A program made the translations under genes and the position numbers. A stretch of 64,000 bases of DNA from Cellulomonas xylanilytica (GTDB lineage Bacteria; Actinomycetota; Actinomycetes; Actinomycetales; Cellulomonadaceae), in NCBI RefSeq assembly GCF_007989805.1, contig NZ_BJUB01000005.1, positions 1 to 64,000 of the forward strand. Reading direction: 5' to 3'. The notes beneath the pieces are model-generated. The model was not told the origin of the DNA. It saw only the letters and a list, made by a program, of their open reading frames with translations, and did not search any database. Below, piece by piece: positions 1 to 8,126 of this stretch (within the stretch, counting starts at the first letter, position 1; each line of letters begins with the position of its first letter).

Positions 1-121
1 CTAGTCGGCGGTTCCGGCTCTACGCGTCGTCAGGCGGGTCCGGCTCCACGCCCTAGTCGGCGGTTCCGGCTCTACGCGTCGTCAGGCGGTTCCGGCTCGG
101 CGTCTCGTCCGGCGGGTCCGG
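1..121. repeat. 52-bp tandem repeat upstream of xseB
   Basis: A unit beginning CTAGTCGGCGGTTCCGGC starts at 1 and again at 53. The copies are nearly identical for about 47 bp (GGGTCC against GGTTCC near the end), and a degenerate third partial copy runs to about 121. The 52-bp period is not a multiple of three. The frame of xseB stays open from base 1. Another frame meets TAG at 54-56 and could hold the last codons of an upstream gene; xseA would be expected there from synteny. Function unknown. Confidence 0.7.
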
Positions 122-159
122 CCGTCGGGAGTGTGGCCGCCTGCTGGTTGACTGTCCCC

Positions 160-477
160 GTGCCGAAGCCGTCCTCGTCCTCCCCCGCCACCCCGCCGGC
201 CACGCCGCCCGACCCGAACGCCGACGTCGCCGCCCTCGGCTACGAGGAGGCCCGCGACGAGCTCGTCGCGGTCGTGGCCAGGCTCGAGGCCGGCGCCGCG
301 ACCCTCGAGGAGTCGCTCGCGCTCTGGGAGCGCGGCGAGGCGCTGGCGACGCGGTGCCAGGAGTGGCTGGACGGTGCACGCGAGCGCCTGGCCGCCGTCC
401 GCGAGACGCGCACCCCGACGAACGTCAGCACGAACGACAGCACGGACGGCAGCACGGACGACCAGGAGGCACGATGA
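160..477 (+). CDS. xseB: Exodeoxyribonuclease VII small subunit
   Basis: This is the small subunit of exonuclease VII, which with XseA degrades single-stranded DNA to oligonucleotides. Residues about 28-88 carry the family pattern: a [16 protein letters not shown] helix, [14 protein letters not shown], then a C-terminal helix ending [11 protein letters not shown]. The family is usually 70-90 aa. Here there is a Ser/Pro/Thr-rich N-terminal stretch and an Asn/Asp/Ser/Thr-rich tail encoded by a short AGCACGGACG-like repeat. GTG at 160 is preferred; GTG at 133 is in frame and possible. The stop overlaps the start of the PfkB kinase as ATGA, so the two are translationally coupled. XseA would lie upstream, outside the window. 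Confidence 0.85.
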   Translation: MPKPSSSSPATPPATPPDPNADVAALGYEEARDELVAVVARLEAGAATLEESLALWERGEALATRCQEWLDGARERLAAVRETRTPTNVSTNDSTDGSTDDQEAR

Positions 478-1406
478 CCCCGCCGACCGCAGACCGCGCC
501 CTCGTCATCGGCGAGGCGCTCATCGACGTCGTCGCCCGCCCGGACGGCAGCCGCGCGGAGCACCCCGGTGGCAGCCCCGCCAACGTCGCGCTCGGGCTCG
601 GTCGCCTCGGTCGGCGGGTGGACCTGCTGACGTGGCTCGGTCAGGACGCCGCCGGGGACCTCGTGCGCGAGCACCTGCGCGGGTCCGGGGTCACCGTCCT
701 GGAGGGCAACCGGTCGCCGCTGCGCACCCCGGTCGCCACCGCCCACCTCGACGCCACCGGGACCGCCTCGTACGAGTTCGACCTCAAGTGGGACCTGCCG
801 GAGACGTGGGACGAGGACGCCGGCGACCCGCTGGTTGTCCACACCGGCTCCATCGCGACCGTGCTGCAGCCCGGCGGAGCGGCCGTCGCCTCGATCGTGG
901 GCCGCCGCCGCGAGACGTCGACGATCACCTACGACCCCAACCTGCGGCCCGTGCTGATGGGTTCGCCCGCGCACGCCCTGCCGGTCGTCGAGGCCCTGGT
1001 CCGGGTGGCCGACGTGGTCAAGGTCAGCGACGAGGACCTCGCCTGGCTGCACCCGGGCGTCGCGCCGGCGGAGATCGCCGAGGAGTGGAGCCGGTCCGGG
1101 CCCTCGCTCGTCGTCGTCACGCACGGGGGCGAGGGGGCGTTCGCCAGCACGTCGGCGGGCGCGCGCATCTCGGTCGAGGCACCGTCGGTGCAGGTGGCCG
1201 ACACCGTGGGTGCCGGGGACTCGTTCATGGGCGGGCTGATCGACGGTCTGTGGTCGGCGGGGCTGCTCGGGGCGGACCGCCGCCAGGCGCTGGCCGACGT
1301 CGACGCCGCCACGGTCGAGGCCGTGCTCGAGCGGTGCGCACGCATCGCGGCGATCACGGTGTCACGGGCGGGCGCCAACCCGCCCCGCCTCGCCGAGCTC
1401 GGCTGA
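474..1406 (+). CDS. PfkB-family carbohydrate kinase
   Basis: A 310-aa sugar kinase of the ribokinase/PfkB family, transferring phosphate from ATP to a sugar or nucleoside. The N-terminal lid and substrate region shows [13 protein letters not shown] followed by [17 protein letters not shown]. The C-terminal signature [12 protein letters not shown] lies near residues 242-253, with the catalytic-base Asp in GAGD. The ATG at 474 has AGGAGG just upstream (462-467) and overlaps the xseB stop. The sequence resembles fructokinases, but the substrate cannot be fixed from sequence alone. It converges on a sugar importer operon, so phosphorylating an imported or hydrolysed sugar is plausible but inferred. 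Confidence 0.88.
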   Translation: MTPPTADRALVIGEALIDVVARPDGSRAEHPGGSPANVALGLGRLGRRVDLLTWLGQDAAGDLVREHLRGSGVTVLEGNRSPLRTPVATAHLDATGTASYEFDLKWDLPETWDEDAGDPLVVHTGSIATVLQPGGAAVASIVGRRRETSTITYDPNLRPVLMGSPAHALPVVEALVRVADVVKVSDEDLAWLHPGVAPAEIAEEWSRSGPSLVVVTHGGEGAFASTSAGARISVEAPSVQVADTVGAGDSFMGGLIDGLWSAGLLGADRRQALADVDAATVEAVLERCARIAAITVSRAGANPPRLAELG

Positions 1407-1416
1407 GACGGAGCGC

Positions 1417-1441
1417 CACCCGGGCCGAGCGCGGCCGGGTG
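1417..1441. terminator. Possible terminator between PfkB kinase and sugC-like gene
   Basis: CACCCGGGCCG pairs imperfectly with GCGGCCGGGTG across a 3-nt loop, in the gap between two convergent genes. There is no U-tract. Confidence 0.4.
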
Positions 1442-1475
1442 ACCCCGGCCGCGGCGCGGGCGTGGGGGCGGACGG

Positions 1476-2732
1476 TCAGGCGCTGGCCTTCTCGCGCGCC
1501 TGTGCGCGTTCCAGGGACGCCTTGCGGTCGGCCTCGTTCTCCTGGTCGATCGTCCTGGCGGCGTCGGCGTCCCACGTGAGGTTCTCCCCGGTCTCGGGGT
1601 CGAACACCATCATGCGGGCGGGGTCGAACCAGAGCTGGGCGTCGTCGCCGTCGCGGATCTTGGTCTCCGACCCGAGCGTGACGATGAGCTGGGTGCGCAG
1701 CCCCTCGCCGTCGAGGTCCCGGTCGAGCTCCTCCAGGGTCGTCGCGACGTCAGGGTTCGTCTCGAAGGGGATGTAGGCGTAGAGCTCCGAGCCCAGCCAC
1801 TCGCTGACGTCCACGGGAGCGGTGAACGTGACCCCGGACGACACCTTGGACTCCTCGAGGAGGTTGGCGTCCTCGAAGTGCTCGGGGCGGATGCCGACGA
1901 TCACGACGTCCTTGCCGCCGAGCTTGGGCGCCAGGTCTGCCGAGATCGGCACGTCGGCGAACGGGAGGTGCATCGTCGACCCGTCCACCTCCCCCGGCAG
2001 GAAGTTCATGGGCGGTGAGCCGATGAAGCCGGCGACGAAGAGGTTCACGGGCTGCTCGTAGAGACCGCGCGGGCTGGCCACCTGCTGGAGCTCGCCCTTG
2101 CGGAGCACCGCGACCCGGTCGCCCAGGGTCATGGCCTCGGTCTGGTCGTGGGTGACGTAGACCGTCGTGGTCCCGAGCCGGCGCTGCATCCGGGCGATCT
2201 CGGTGCGCATCTGGCCGCGCAGCTTGGCGTCGAGGTTGGACAGGGGCTCGTCGAAGAGGAACGCCTGCGCCTCCCGGACGATGGCGCGGCCCATCGCGAC
2301 GCGCTGGCGCTGACCACCGGAGAGGTTCGCGGGCTTGCGCTGCAGGTGGTCCTGGAGCTCGAGCGTCTTCGCGGCGAACTCGACCTTCTCCGTGATCTGC
2401 GCCTCGGTGAACTGCCCCTTCTGCAGGCGCAGCGGGAAGGCGATGTTCTCGAAGACCGTCAGGTGCGGGTAGAGCGCGTAGTTCTGGAACACCATCGCGA
2501 GCTTGCGGTCGCGGGGTGCCTTGTCGTTGACCCGCGTCCCGCCGATGGTCAGCTCGCCGGCGGTGATGTCCTCAAGGCCGACGATCATGCGCAGCAGCGT
2601 CGACTTCCCGCAGCCGGAGGGCCCGACCAGGATGACGAACTCGCCGTCGGCGATGTCGAGGCTCACGCCCTTCACGGCGAGGAAGCCGTCGCCGTACTGC
2701 TTGACGATGTCCTTGAGGGTGATGGCGGCCAT
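1476..2732 (-). CDS. sugC: Sugar ABC transporter ATPase (SugC/MsmK/UgpC type)
   Basis: A 418-aa ATP-binding subunit of a carbohydrate importer. Walker A is GPSGCGKST at residues 37-45. The Q-loop region is MVFQNYALYPHLTV, the signature LSGGQRQRVAMGRA, and Walker B AFLFDEPLSNLDAKLR followed by the H-loop THDQTEA. The C-terminal ~170 residues form the MalK-like TOBE/regulatory domain. AAGGAG precedes the ATG. It lies about 34 bp downstream of the second permease and completes the lpqY-sugA-sugB-sugC order. ATPases of this type can energise several importers in actinobacteria, so it may not be dedicated to one sugar. Confidence 0.88.
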   Translation of the reverse strand: MAAITLKDIVKQYGDGFLAVKGVSLDIADGEFVILVGPSGCGKSTLLRMIVGLEDITAGELTIGGTRVNDKAPRDRKLAMVFQNYALYPHLTVFENIAFPLRLQKGQFTEAQITEKVEFAAKTLELQDHLQRKPANLSGGQRQRVAMGRAIVREAQAFLFDEPLSNLDAKLRGQMRTEIARMQRRLGTTTVYVTHDQTEAMTLGDRVAVLRKGELQQVASPRGLYEQPVNLFVAGFIGSPPMNFLPGEVDGSTMHLPFADVPISADLAPKLGGKDVVIVGIRPEHFEDANLLEESKVSSGVTFTAPVDVSEWLGSELYAYIPFETNPDVATTLEELDRDLDGEGLRTQLIVTLGSETKIRDGDDAQLWFDPARMMVFDPETGENLTWDADAARTIDQENEADRKASLERAQAREKASA

Positions 2733-2766
2733 CGGATCTCCTTCGTGGGACGGGCTGTGCGCGGGC

Positions 2767-3615
2767 TCAGCCCTTGACGGCGCCCTGGGTCAGGCCGGAC
2801 ACGATCTGGCGTTGGAACAGCAGGACGAGGATGACTACCGGGACGGTCACGATGATGGCGGCGGCGGAGATCGACCCGGTCGGCTCCTCGAACTGGGAGG
2901 CACCGGTGAAGAAGGCCAGCGCCGCGGGCACAGGACGCGCGCGGTCGGTCGAGGTCAGCGAGATCCCGTAGACGAAGTCGTTCCACGCGATGAAGAACGC
3001 GATCAGCGCGGTGGTGAACACCCCGGGTGCTGCCAGCGGCACGATCGCCTTGCGGAACGCCTGCCAGGTGGTCGCACCGTCGACCTGGGCAGCCTGCTCG
3101 AGCTCCCACGGGATCTGGCGGAAGAACGCCGCGAGGGTCCAGATGGAGATGGGGAGCGTGAGCGACAGGTACGGGATGATCAGCCCGAGCCAGGTGTCGT
3201 AGAGGCCGATGTTGCGCCACAGGTTGAACAGGGGCGTGACGATCGAGATCACCGGGAAGATCGACACGCCCAGCGCGGTGAGCAGCACCAGCCGCTTGCC
3301 GGGGAAGTCCAGACGGGCGATCGCGTAGGCCGCGAGCGTGGCCAGGACGACGGCGATGGCGGTGGCGATCAGGCAGATGCCGATCGAGTTGCGCAGCGAC
3401 GACAGGAACAGCGTCTGGGCGGAACCGCCCGGCGCGAGGATCTCCTCGTAGTTCACCAACGTCCAGGTCTTCGGCCAGAACAGCCCCAGGTTGAGCTGGC
3501 TGGGCAGCTTGAACGACGTCGCGAAGATCGAGACGATCGGGAAGAGGGCGTAGGTGATGACGAAGATCGTGATGAGGGCCCAGGCCCACTTCGCCCTGGT
3601 GGACAGCTGCTTCAT
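2767..3615 (-). CDS. sugB: Sugar ABC transporter permease (SugB-like)
   Basis: A 282-aa inner-membrane permease of the MalG/UgpE type, partner of the upstream MalF-type permease. It has six predicted membrane helices, the first at WAWALITIFVITYALFPIVSI. The EAA cytoplasmic loop, which contacts the ATPase, reads EQAAQVDGATTWQAFRKAIV. The start ATG (MKQLSTRAKW) shares one base with the stop of the upstream permease (TGATG), so a longer reading upstream is wrong. Order and sequence match the mycobacterial trehalose importer permease SugB; the assignment is by resemblance. Confidence 0.85.
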   Translation of the reverse strand: MKQLSTRAKWAWALITIFVITYALFPIVSIFATSFKLPSQLNLGLFWPKTWTLVNYEEILAPGGSAQTLFLSSLRNSIGICLIATAIAVVLATLAAYAIARLDFPGKRLVLLTALGVSIFPVISIVTPLFNLWRNIGLYDTWLGLIIPYLSLTLPISIWTLAAFFRQIPWELEQAAQVDGATTWQAFRKAIVPLAAPGVFTTALIAFFIAWNDFVYGISLTSTDRARPVPAALAFFTGASQFEEPTGSISAAAIIVTVPVVILVLLFQRQIVSGLTQGAVKG

Positions 3616-4610
3616 CAGCTCGCTCCCCTCGCGCCGCCGGCCAGATCGACCTTGAAGAGCTTGACCGCGATCCAGCAGATCAGGATCACGCACAGGAAGA
3701 GGAGCACGGAGATCGCGGACCCGAGGCCGATCTCGAGCCGTCCGATCGACGTCCGGTAGGCGAGCAGCGACAGCACCTCCGTGCCGTTCGCGCCGTTGGT
3801 CATGATGAACACGTTGTCGAAGATGCGGAACGCGTCGAGCGCACGGAACAGGACGGCGACCATGATCGCGGCCTTCATGTTCGGCAGGACCACCCGCGTC
3901 AGCCGCTGCCACCACGTGGCGCCGTCGACCTCCGCCGCCTCCTCGAGCTCCGTCGGCACCTGCGAGAGGCCGGCGAGCAGGAGCAGCGAGATGAACGGCG
4001 TGGTCTTCCAGATCTCCGACAGGATGATCACGAAGAGGCTGGTGCCCTGCTGCGCGAACCAGTTGAGGTCCGCGCTGATGCCGGGCACCCAGTCGAACCA
4101 GTGGTTGATGTACCCCGAGTCGATGGCGAAGGCGTAGAACCAGGCGAACGCCGAGACGACCGTGATGATCCCGTAGGGCACCAGGATCGCGGTGCGCAGC
4201 AGGCCGCGGAGCTGGGTGATGGCGCGGTGCATGACCAGCGCGAGCGCGAACCCGAGGACGAGCTCGATCACGACCGTCACCACCGTGATGAAGACGGTGA
4301 CCCCGAGCGCCTGCCAGAAGATCGGGTCGGAGAGCACGACCGCGTAGTTGCTCAGGCCCGCCCAGCGCCTGTCGTCCGGCGCGGTCAGGCGGAAGTGGAA
4401 CAGGGAGTCGTAGAAGGCCTGCAGGATCGGGTACAGCGTGACGGCGAGCATGACGACGAACGCCGGCCCGGCGAGCAACCAGCCGAGGCGCGCCTCGGCC
4501 TTCGCGCGGTCGCTGCGGCCCGCCTTCGCCGCGTCGTCGCGCAGGTCGGGTCGAGCGCCCGAGGGAACCTGCTGCTTGACCGCACCAGCCCCCGTCGATG
4601 CGGTGCTCAT
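3615..4610 (-). CDS. sugA: Sugar ABC transporter permease (SugA-like)
   Basis: A 331-aa MalF-type permease. A charged N-terminal tail of about 35 residues precedes the first helix (LGWLLAGPAFVVMLAVTLYP). The stretch LVMHRAITQLRGLLRTAIL, then VPYGIITVVSAFAWFYA, and the EAA loop EEAAEVDGATWWQRLTRVVL closely resemble mycobacterial SugA as I recall it. The start ATG overlaps the stop of the substrate-binding protein (ATGA). It should form the transmembrane pore with the SugB-like protein. Trehalose is the likely substrate by analogy only. Confidence 0.85.
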   Translation of the reverse strand: MSTASTGAGAVKQQVPSGARPDLRDDAAKAGRSDRAKAEARLGWLLAGPAFVVMLAVTLYPILQAFYDSLFHFRLTAPDDRRWAGLSNYAVVLSDPIFWQALGVTVFITVVTVVIELVLGFALALVMHRAITQLRGLLRTAILVPYGIITVVSAFAWFYAFAIDSGYINHWFDWVPGISADLNWFAQQGTSLFVIILSEIWKTTPFISLLLLAGLSQVPTELEEAAEVDGATWWQRLTRVVLPNMKAAIMVAVLFRALDAFRIFDNVFIMTNGANGTEVLSLLAYRTSIGRLEIGLGSAISVLLFLCVILICWIAVKLFKVDLAGGARGAS

Positions 4611-5905
4611 AGCAGCTGCTCCCCTCGAAGGACGGCTGTGATCAGGTCCGTCGACTCGGTCGGCGTGACCTCCGGGGTCACCGCGCTCGGCGGGTGCCAC
4701 GTCTGCTGCAGACCGGAGGACACCTCGTTGTAGTACGGCGTCTGCGGCCGGGGCACGGCGATCTCGAGCGACTCCCGGATGACGTCCGCCATCGGGAACG
4801 CCTCCGAGACGGCGGGGTCGTCGTAGGCCTCGGTGTTGGACGGCGGGTTGCCGTTCGTCGCGAAGTACTGCGCCTGGTGCTCCGGGGTGACGATGCACTC
4901 CGCCGCCTCGTAGGCGAGGTCGACGTGCTCGCTGAAGGCTCCGACGCCGAGGTTGATGCCGCCGTACGGCGGAGCGGTCTGCTGGTCCTCGGTCACCTGG
5001 GGGTACAGCGCCCAGCCGATGTCGTCGAGCAGTGACTGCTCGAACGTGCCGTCCTCGACGCCGGCCTTCGTGGCCGACCACACGAACGGCCAGTTGACCA
5101 TGAACGAGCCCCGGTCGCCCTGGAAGATGGACAGCGACGCGCCCTCGTCCTCGGTCGGCAGGCCGGGTCCGCCGACGCCGCCCGACTCGCCGATCGTGCC
5201 CATGATCGTCGCGGCGGCCTCACCCGCGGGGCTCTCCAGCCCGAGGGTGATCTCGTCGGCCGGCGCCTCCGGGTTCTCGATGATCGTCCCCCCGGCCGAG
5301 GCGACGAGGGCGTTGATCCACACGGTGAGGGACTCCGCCTTGGTGCCCTGGACGCCGAGCAGCTTGTCCTGGTCCTGCGCGGCGGTGATGATCTGGTCCC
5401 ACGTCACCGGTGCCGCGGCCGGGTCCAGCCCGGCCGCCTCCGCGACGGACTTGCGGTACCAGAGCAGCTGCGTGTTCGCCCAGAACGGGACGGTGACCAG
5501 CTCGTCGCCCCAGGTCGCCCCCGCGAGCGCACCGGCCACGACGTTCTCGGACACCCGCGACGCCACGTCCTCCGGCACGGGCGCGAGGAACCCGGGCTCC
5601 GCCATCTCGGGGATGAACGGGGGGTCGAGACTCATGAGGTCGATGGACGGGTCCTTGGCGGCCAGGCGTCGGGCCAGCTGCTCGCGCTGGGCGCTGGCGT
5701 CCCGGGGCAGGAGCGACGTCTCGATGACGTACTGCCCCTCCGCGGACTCCGTGCACTGCTTCGCGATCTCCGCCTGACCGCCGTCGTCCGGGTTGATGTA
5801 CCAGGTGAGCACGGGAGTGCCGGACCCGGATCCCGCGCACGCGGCCAGCGGAGCGGCGACCGCTGCCCCCACGACGAGGGCGAGAGCTCGTGTGCGTCGT
5901 CGCAC
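4607..5905 (-). CDS. lpqY: LpqY-like sugar-binding lipoprotein
   Basis: A 432-aa extracellular solute-binding lipoprotein, family 1. The start is GTG (VRRRTRALAL) with GGAGG upstream. The signal peptide ends in the lipobox LAAC, with the acylated Cys at residue 23. The mature part has LTWYINPDDGG, QREQLARRLAAKDPSIDLMSLD, NTQLLWYRKSVAEAAGL and NWPFVWSATK, which align by eye with mycobacterial LpqY, the trehalose receptor. It is the first gene of a four-gene operon. A longer reading upstream would run through carbonic anhydrase and fumarase and is a shadow. I see no TGGGAGCGCTCCCA-type site in its 5' region. Confidence 0.85.
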   Translation of the reverse strand: MRRRTRALALVVGAAVAAPLAACAGSGSGTPVLTWYINPDDGGQAEIAKQCTESAEGQYVIETSLLPRDASAQREQLARRLAAKDPSIDLMSLDPPFIPEMAEPGFLAPVPEDVASRVSENVVAGALAGATWGDELVTVPFWANTQLLWYRKSVAEAAGLDPAAAPVTWDQIITAAQDQDKLLGVQGTKAESLTVWINALVASAGGTIIENPEAPADEITLGLESPAGEAAATIMGTIGESGGVGGPGLPTEDEGASLSIFQGDRGSFMVNWPFVWSATKAGVEDGTFEQSLLDDIGWALYPQVTEDQQTAPPYGGINLGVGAFSEHVDLAYEAAECIVTPEHQAQYFATNGNPPSNTEAYDDPAVSEAFPMADVIRESLEIAVPRPQTPYYNEVSSGLQQTWHPPSAVTPEVTPTESTDLITAVLRGEQLL

Positions 5906-6022
5906 GGAACACCTCCGAAGACCGAGACGTGGTCGCCTCTGGGTCTTTGGTACTCCCGCCCGGAGGTGCCCGCCACTGGAGACGGGCTCCCGTCCGGCGC
6001 CATGACCTGCGACCATGGCGCC

Positions 6023-6658
6023 GTGCCACGTCCCACCACACCTGCCGAAGCCTGGTCCGCGCTGCGCGAGGGGAACGAGCGGTTCGTCCGCGGCGAGATG
6101 CTCCACCCGTCGCAAGGCGCCGACCACCGCACCGAGCTGAGCGTCGCCCAGCACCCGTACGCGGTGATCTTCGGCTGCTCGGACTCCCGGGTGGCCGCCG
6201 AGATCATCTTCGACCAGGGCCTCGGCGACGTGTTCGTGGTCCGCACCGCCGGCCACGTGCTGGACACCACCGTCATCGGTTCCATCGAGTACGGCGTGGA
6301 CGTCCTCGGGGCGTCGCTGGTCGTCGTCCTCGGCCATGACAGCTGCGGCGCGGTCGCCGCCGCGACGACCGCCCTGACCACGGGCGAGCTGCCCACCGGG
6401 TTCGTGCGCGCGATCGTCGACCGGGTCATCCCGAGCATCGTGAACCTCGGCGGCGGTGGCCTGGGCGCCCTGGACAGCGTCGACCCCGCCGCCTTCGGCC
6501 ACGAGCACGTCCGGCACACGGTGCAGATGCTCCAGGGCTACTCGCGGTCGCTCGCGGAGTCGGTCACGGAGGGGCGGGTCGCGATCGTCGGGCTCGAGTA
6601 CACGCTCGCCGACGGGACCGTCCACCTCACGGAGTCGCTGGGGGACGTGGGGGCGTAG
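6023..6658 (+). CDS. Beta-class carbonic anhydrase
   Basis: A 211-aa zinc enzyme interconverting CO2 and bicarbonate. The zinc and catalytic motifs are present: CSDSR (Cys, Asp-Arg dyad) and, further on, HDSCG (His and Cys ligands). The conserved FVVRTAGHV lies between them. The start is uncertain: GTG at 6023 gives VPRPTTPAEAWSALREGNERFV, while ATG at 6002 adds seven residues; neither has a good ribosome binding site. It is divergent from the sugar importer operon and about 20 bp upstream of fumarase, so co-transcription is likely. Bicarbonate supply for carboxylases is the usual role. Confidence 0.9.
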   Translation: MPRPTTPAEAWSALREGNERFVRGEMLHPSQGADHRTELSVAQHPYAVIFGCSDSRVAAEIIFDQGLGDVFVVRTAGHVLDTTVIGSIEYGVDVLGASLVVVLGHDSCGAVAAATTALTTGELPTGFVRAIVDRVIPSIVNLGGGGLGALDSVDPAAFGHEHVRHTVQMLQGYSRSLAESVTEGRVAIVGLEYTLADGTVHLTESLGDVGA

Positions 6659-6679
6659 TCGTGCGGCAGGATGGCTCGC

Positions 6680-8077
6680 ATGACTTCTGAGTTCCGCATC
6701 GAGCACGACACGATGGGTGAGGTGCGCGTCCCGGTCGACGCCCTCTACCGCGCACAGACCCAGCGGGCGGTCGAGAACTTCCCGATCTCCGGCAGCCGCC
6801 TCGAACGCAGCCACATCGAGGCGCTCGCCCGCATCAAGAAGGCCGCGGCCCGCGCGAACGCCGAGCTGGGCGTGCTGGAGCAGGACGTCGCGGACGCCAT
6901 CGTCGCCGCCGCGGACGACGTCGCCGGCGGTGCGCACGACGGCGACTTCCCGATCGACGTCTACCAGACCGGCTCGGGCACCAGCTCGAACATGAACACC
7001 AACGAGGTGCTCGCGACGCTGGCGACGCGGCGGCTCGGGCGCGACGTGCACCCGAACGACCACGTCAACGCGTCGCAGTCGTCCAACGACGTGTTCCCGA
7101 CGTCGGTGCACGTGGCCGCGACCGCGGGCGTCGTGCGCGACCTCATCCCGGCGCTGGAGCACCTCGCGGGCGCGCTCGAGGCGAAGTCCGTCGAGTGGGC
7201 GCAGGTGGTCAAGTCGGGCCGGACGCACCTCATGGACGCCACGCCGGTCACGCTCGGCCAGGAGTTCGGTGGCTACGCGGCCGCGGTCCGGTACGGCATC
7301 GAGCGGCTCGAGTCGGCGCTCCCCCGCGCGGCCGAGGTCCCGCTGGGCGGGACCGCCGTCGGGACCGGCATCAACACCCCGGCGGGCTTCCCGCAGCGCG
7401 TCATCGCGCTGCTGCGCGAGGACACGGGCCTGCCGCTGACGGAGGCGCGCGACCACTTCGAGGCGCAGAGCTCGCGCGACGGCCTGGTCGAGCTGTCGGG
7501 GGCGCTGCGCACGATCGCGGTCAGCCTCACCAAGATCTGCAACGACCTGCGCTGGATGGGCTCCGGCCCGAACACGGGGCTCGGGGAGCTCGCGATCCCC
7601 GACCTGCAGCCGGGGTCCTCGATCATGCCCGGCAAGGTCAACCCGGTCATCCCCGAGGCCGTGCTCATGGTCGCCGCGCGCGTCGTCGGCAACGACGCCA
7701 CCGTCGCGTGGGCCGGTGCGAGCGGGTCGTTCGAGCTCAACGTGCAGATCCCCGTGATCGCCGCCGGGGTGCTGGAGTCGGTGCGGCTGCTGGCCAACGC
7801 GTCGCGGCTGCTCGCCGACAAGACCGTCGTGGGGCTCGTCGCCAACGTGGAGCGCGCCCGTGAGCTGGCCGAGTCGTCGCCGTCGATCGTCACGCCGCTG
7901 AACCGGGTGATCGGGTACGAGGCCGCCGCGAAGATCGCCAAGCACGCGGTCAAGCACGGGATCACCGTGCGGGCCGCCGTGATCGACCTCGGCTTCGTCG
8001 AGCGCGGCGAGGTCACCGAGGAGCAGCTGGACAGCGCGCTGGACGTCCTGAGCATGACGCGACCGCCGCAGGCCTGA
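6680..8077 (+). CDS. fumC: Class II fumarate hydratase
   Basis: A 465-aa fumarase converting fumarate to malate in the TCA cycle. The superfamily signature [11 protein letters not shown] is at about residue 313. Active-site segments [28 protein letters not shown] and [17 protein letters not shown] are all present, and the length is normal. ATG at 6680 ([10 protein letters not shown]) fits family N-termini better than the in-frame ATG at 6671. It is followed by a very strong terminator. In M. tuberculosis fum (Rv1098c) also sits in the phoH2-xseB neighbourhood, so this gene belongs to the conserved block. Confidence 0.96.
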   Translation: MTSEFRIEHDTMGEVRVPVDALYRAQTQRAVENFPISGSRLERSHIEALARIKKAAARANAELGVLEQDVADAIVAAADDVAGGAHDGDFPIDVYQTGSGTSSNMNTNEVLATLATRRLGRDVHPNDHVNASQSSNDVFPTSVHVAATAGVVRDLIPALEHLAGALEAKSVEWAQVVKSGRTHLMDATPVTLGQEFGGYAAAVRYGIERLESALPRAAEVPLGGTAVGTGINTPAGFPQRVIALLREDTGLPLTEARDHFEAQSSRDGLVELSGALRTIAVSLTKICNDLRWMGSGPNTGLGELAIPDLQPGSSIMPGKVNPVIPEAVLMVAARVVGNDATVAWAGASGSFELNVQIPVIAAGVLESVRLLANASRLLADKTVVGLVANVERARELAESSPSIVTPLNRVIGYEAAAKIAKHAVKHGITVRAAVIDLGFVERGEVTEEQLDSALDVLSMTRPPQA

Positions 8078-8080
8078 TCC

Positions 8081-8123
8081 GACGACGACGGCCCCGGTCC
8101 GTGGGACCGGGGCCGTCGTCGTC
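8081..8123. terminator. Bidirectional terminator between fumC and MFS gene
   Basis: A perfect 20-bp inverted repeat, 8081-8100 against 8104-8123, with a GTG loop. It lies three bases after the fumC stop and just before the stop of the convergent transporter gene. Confidence 0.9.
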
Positions 8124-8126
8124 CCG

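Noticed and set aside
5906-6022. CelR/CebR operator for the sugar importer
   Set aside because: No TGGGAGCGCTCCCA-like sequence is present in the lpqY 5' region; only a distant imperfect ACCTCCG/CGGAGGT pair.
5906-7957. Long N-terminal extension of the LpqY-like protein
   Set aside because: It would be antisense to carbonic anhydrase and fumarase; the GTG with ribosome binding site and signal peptide at 5905 is clear.
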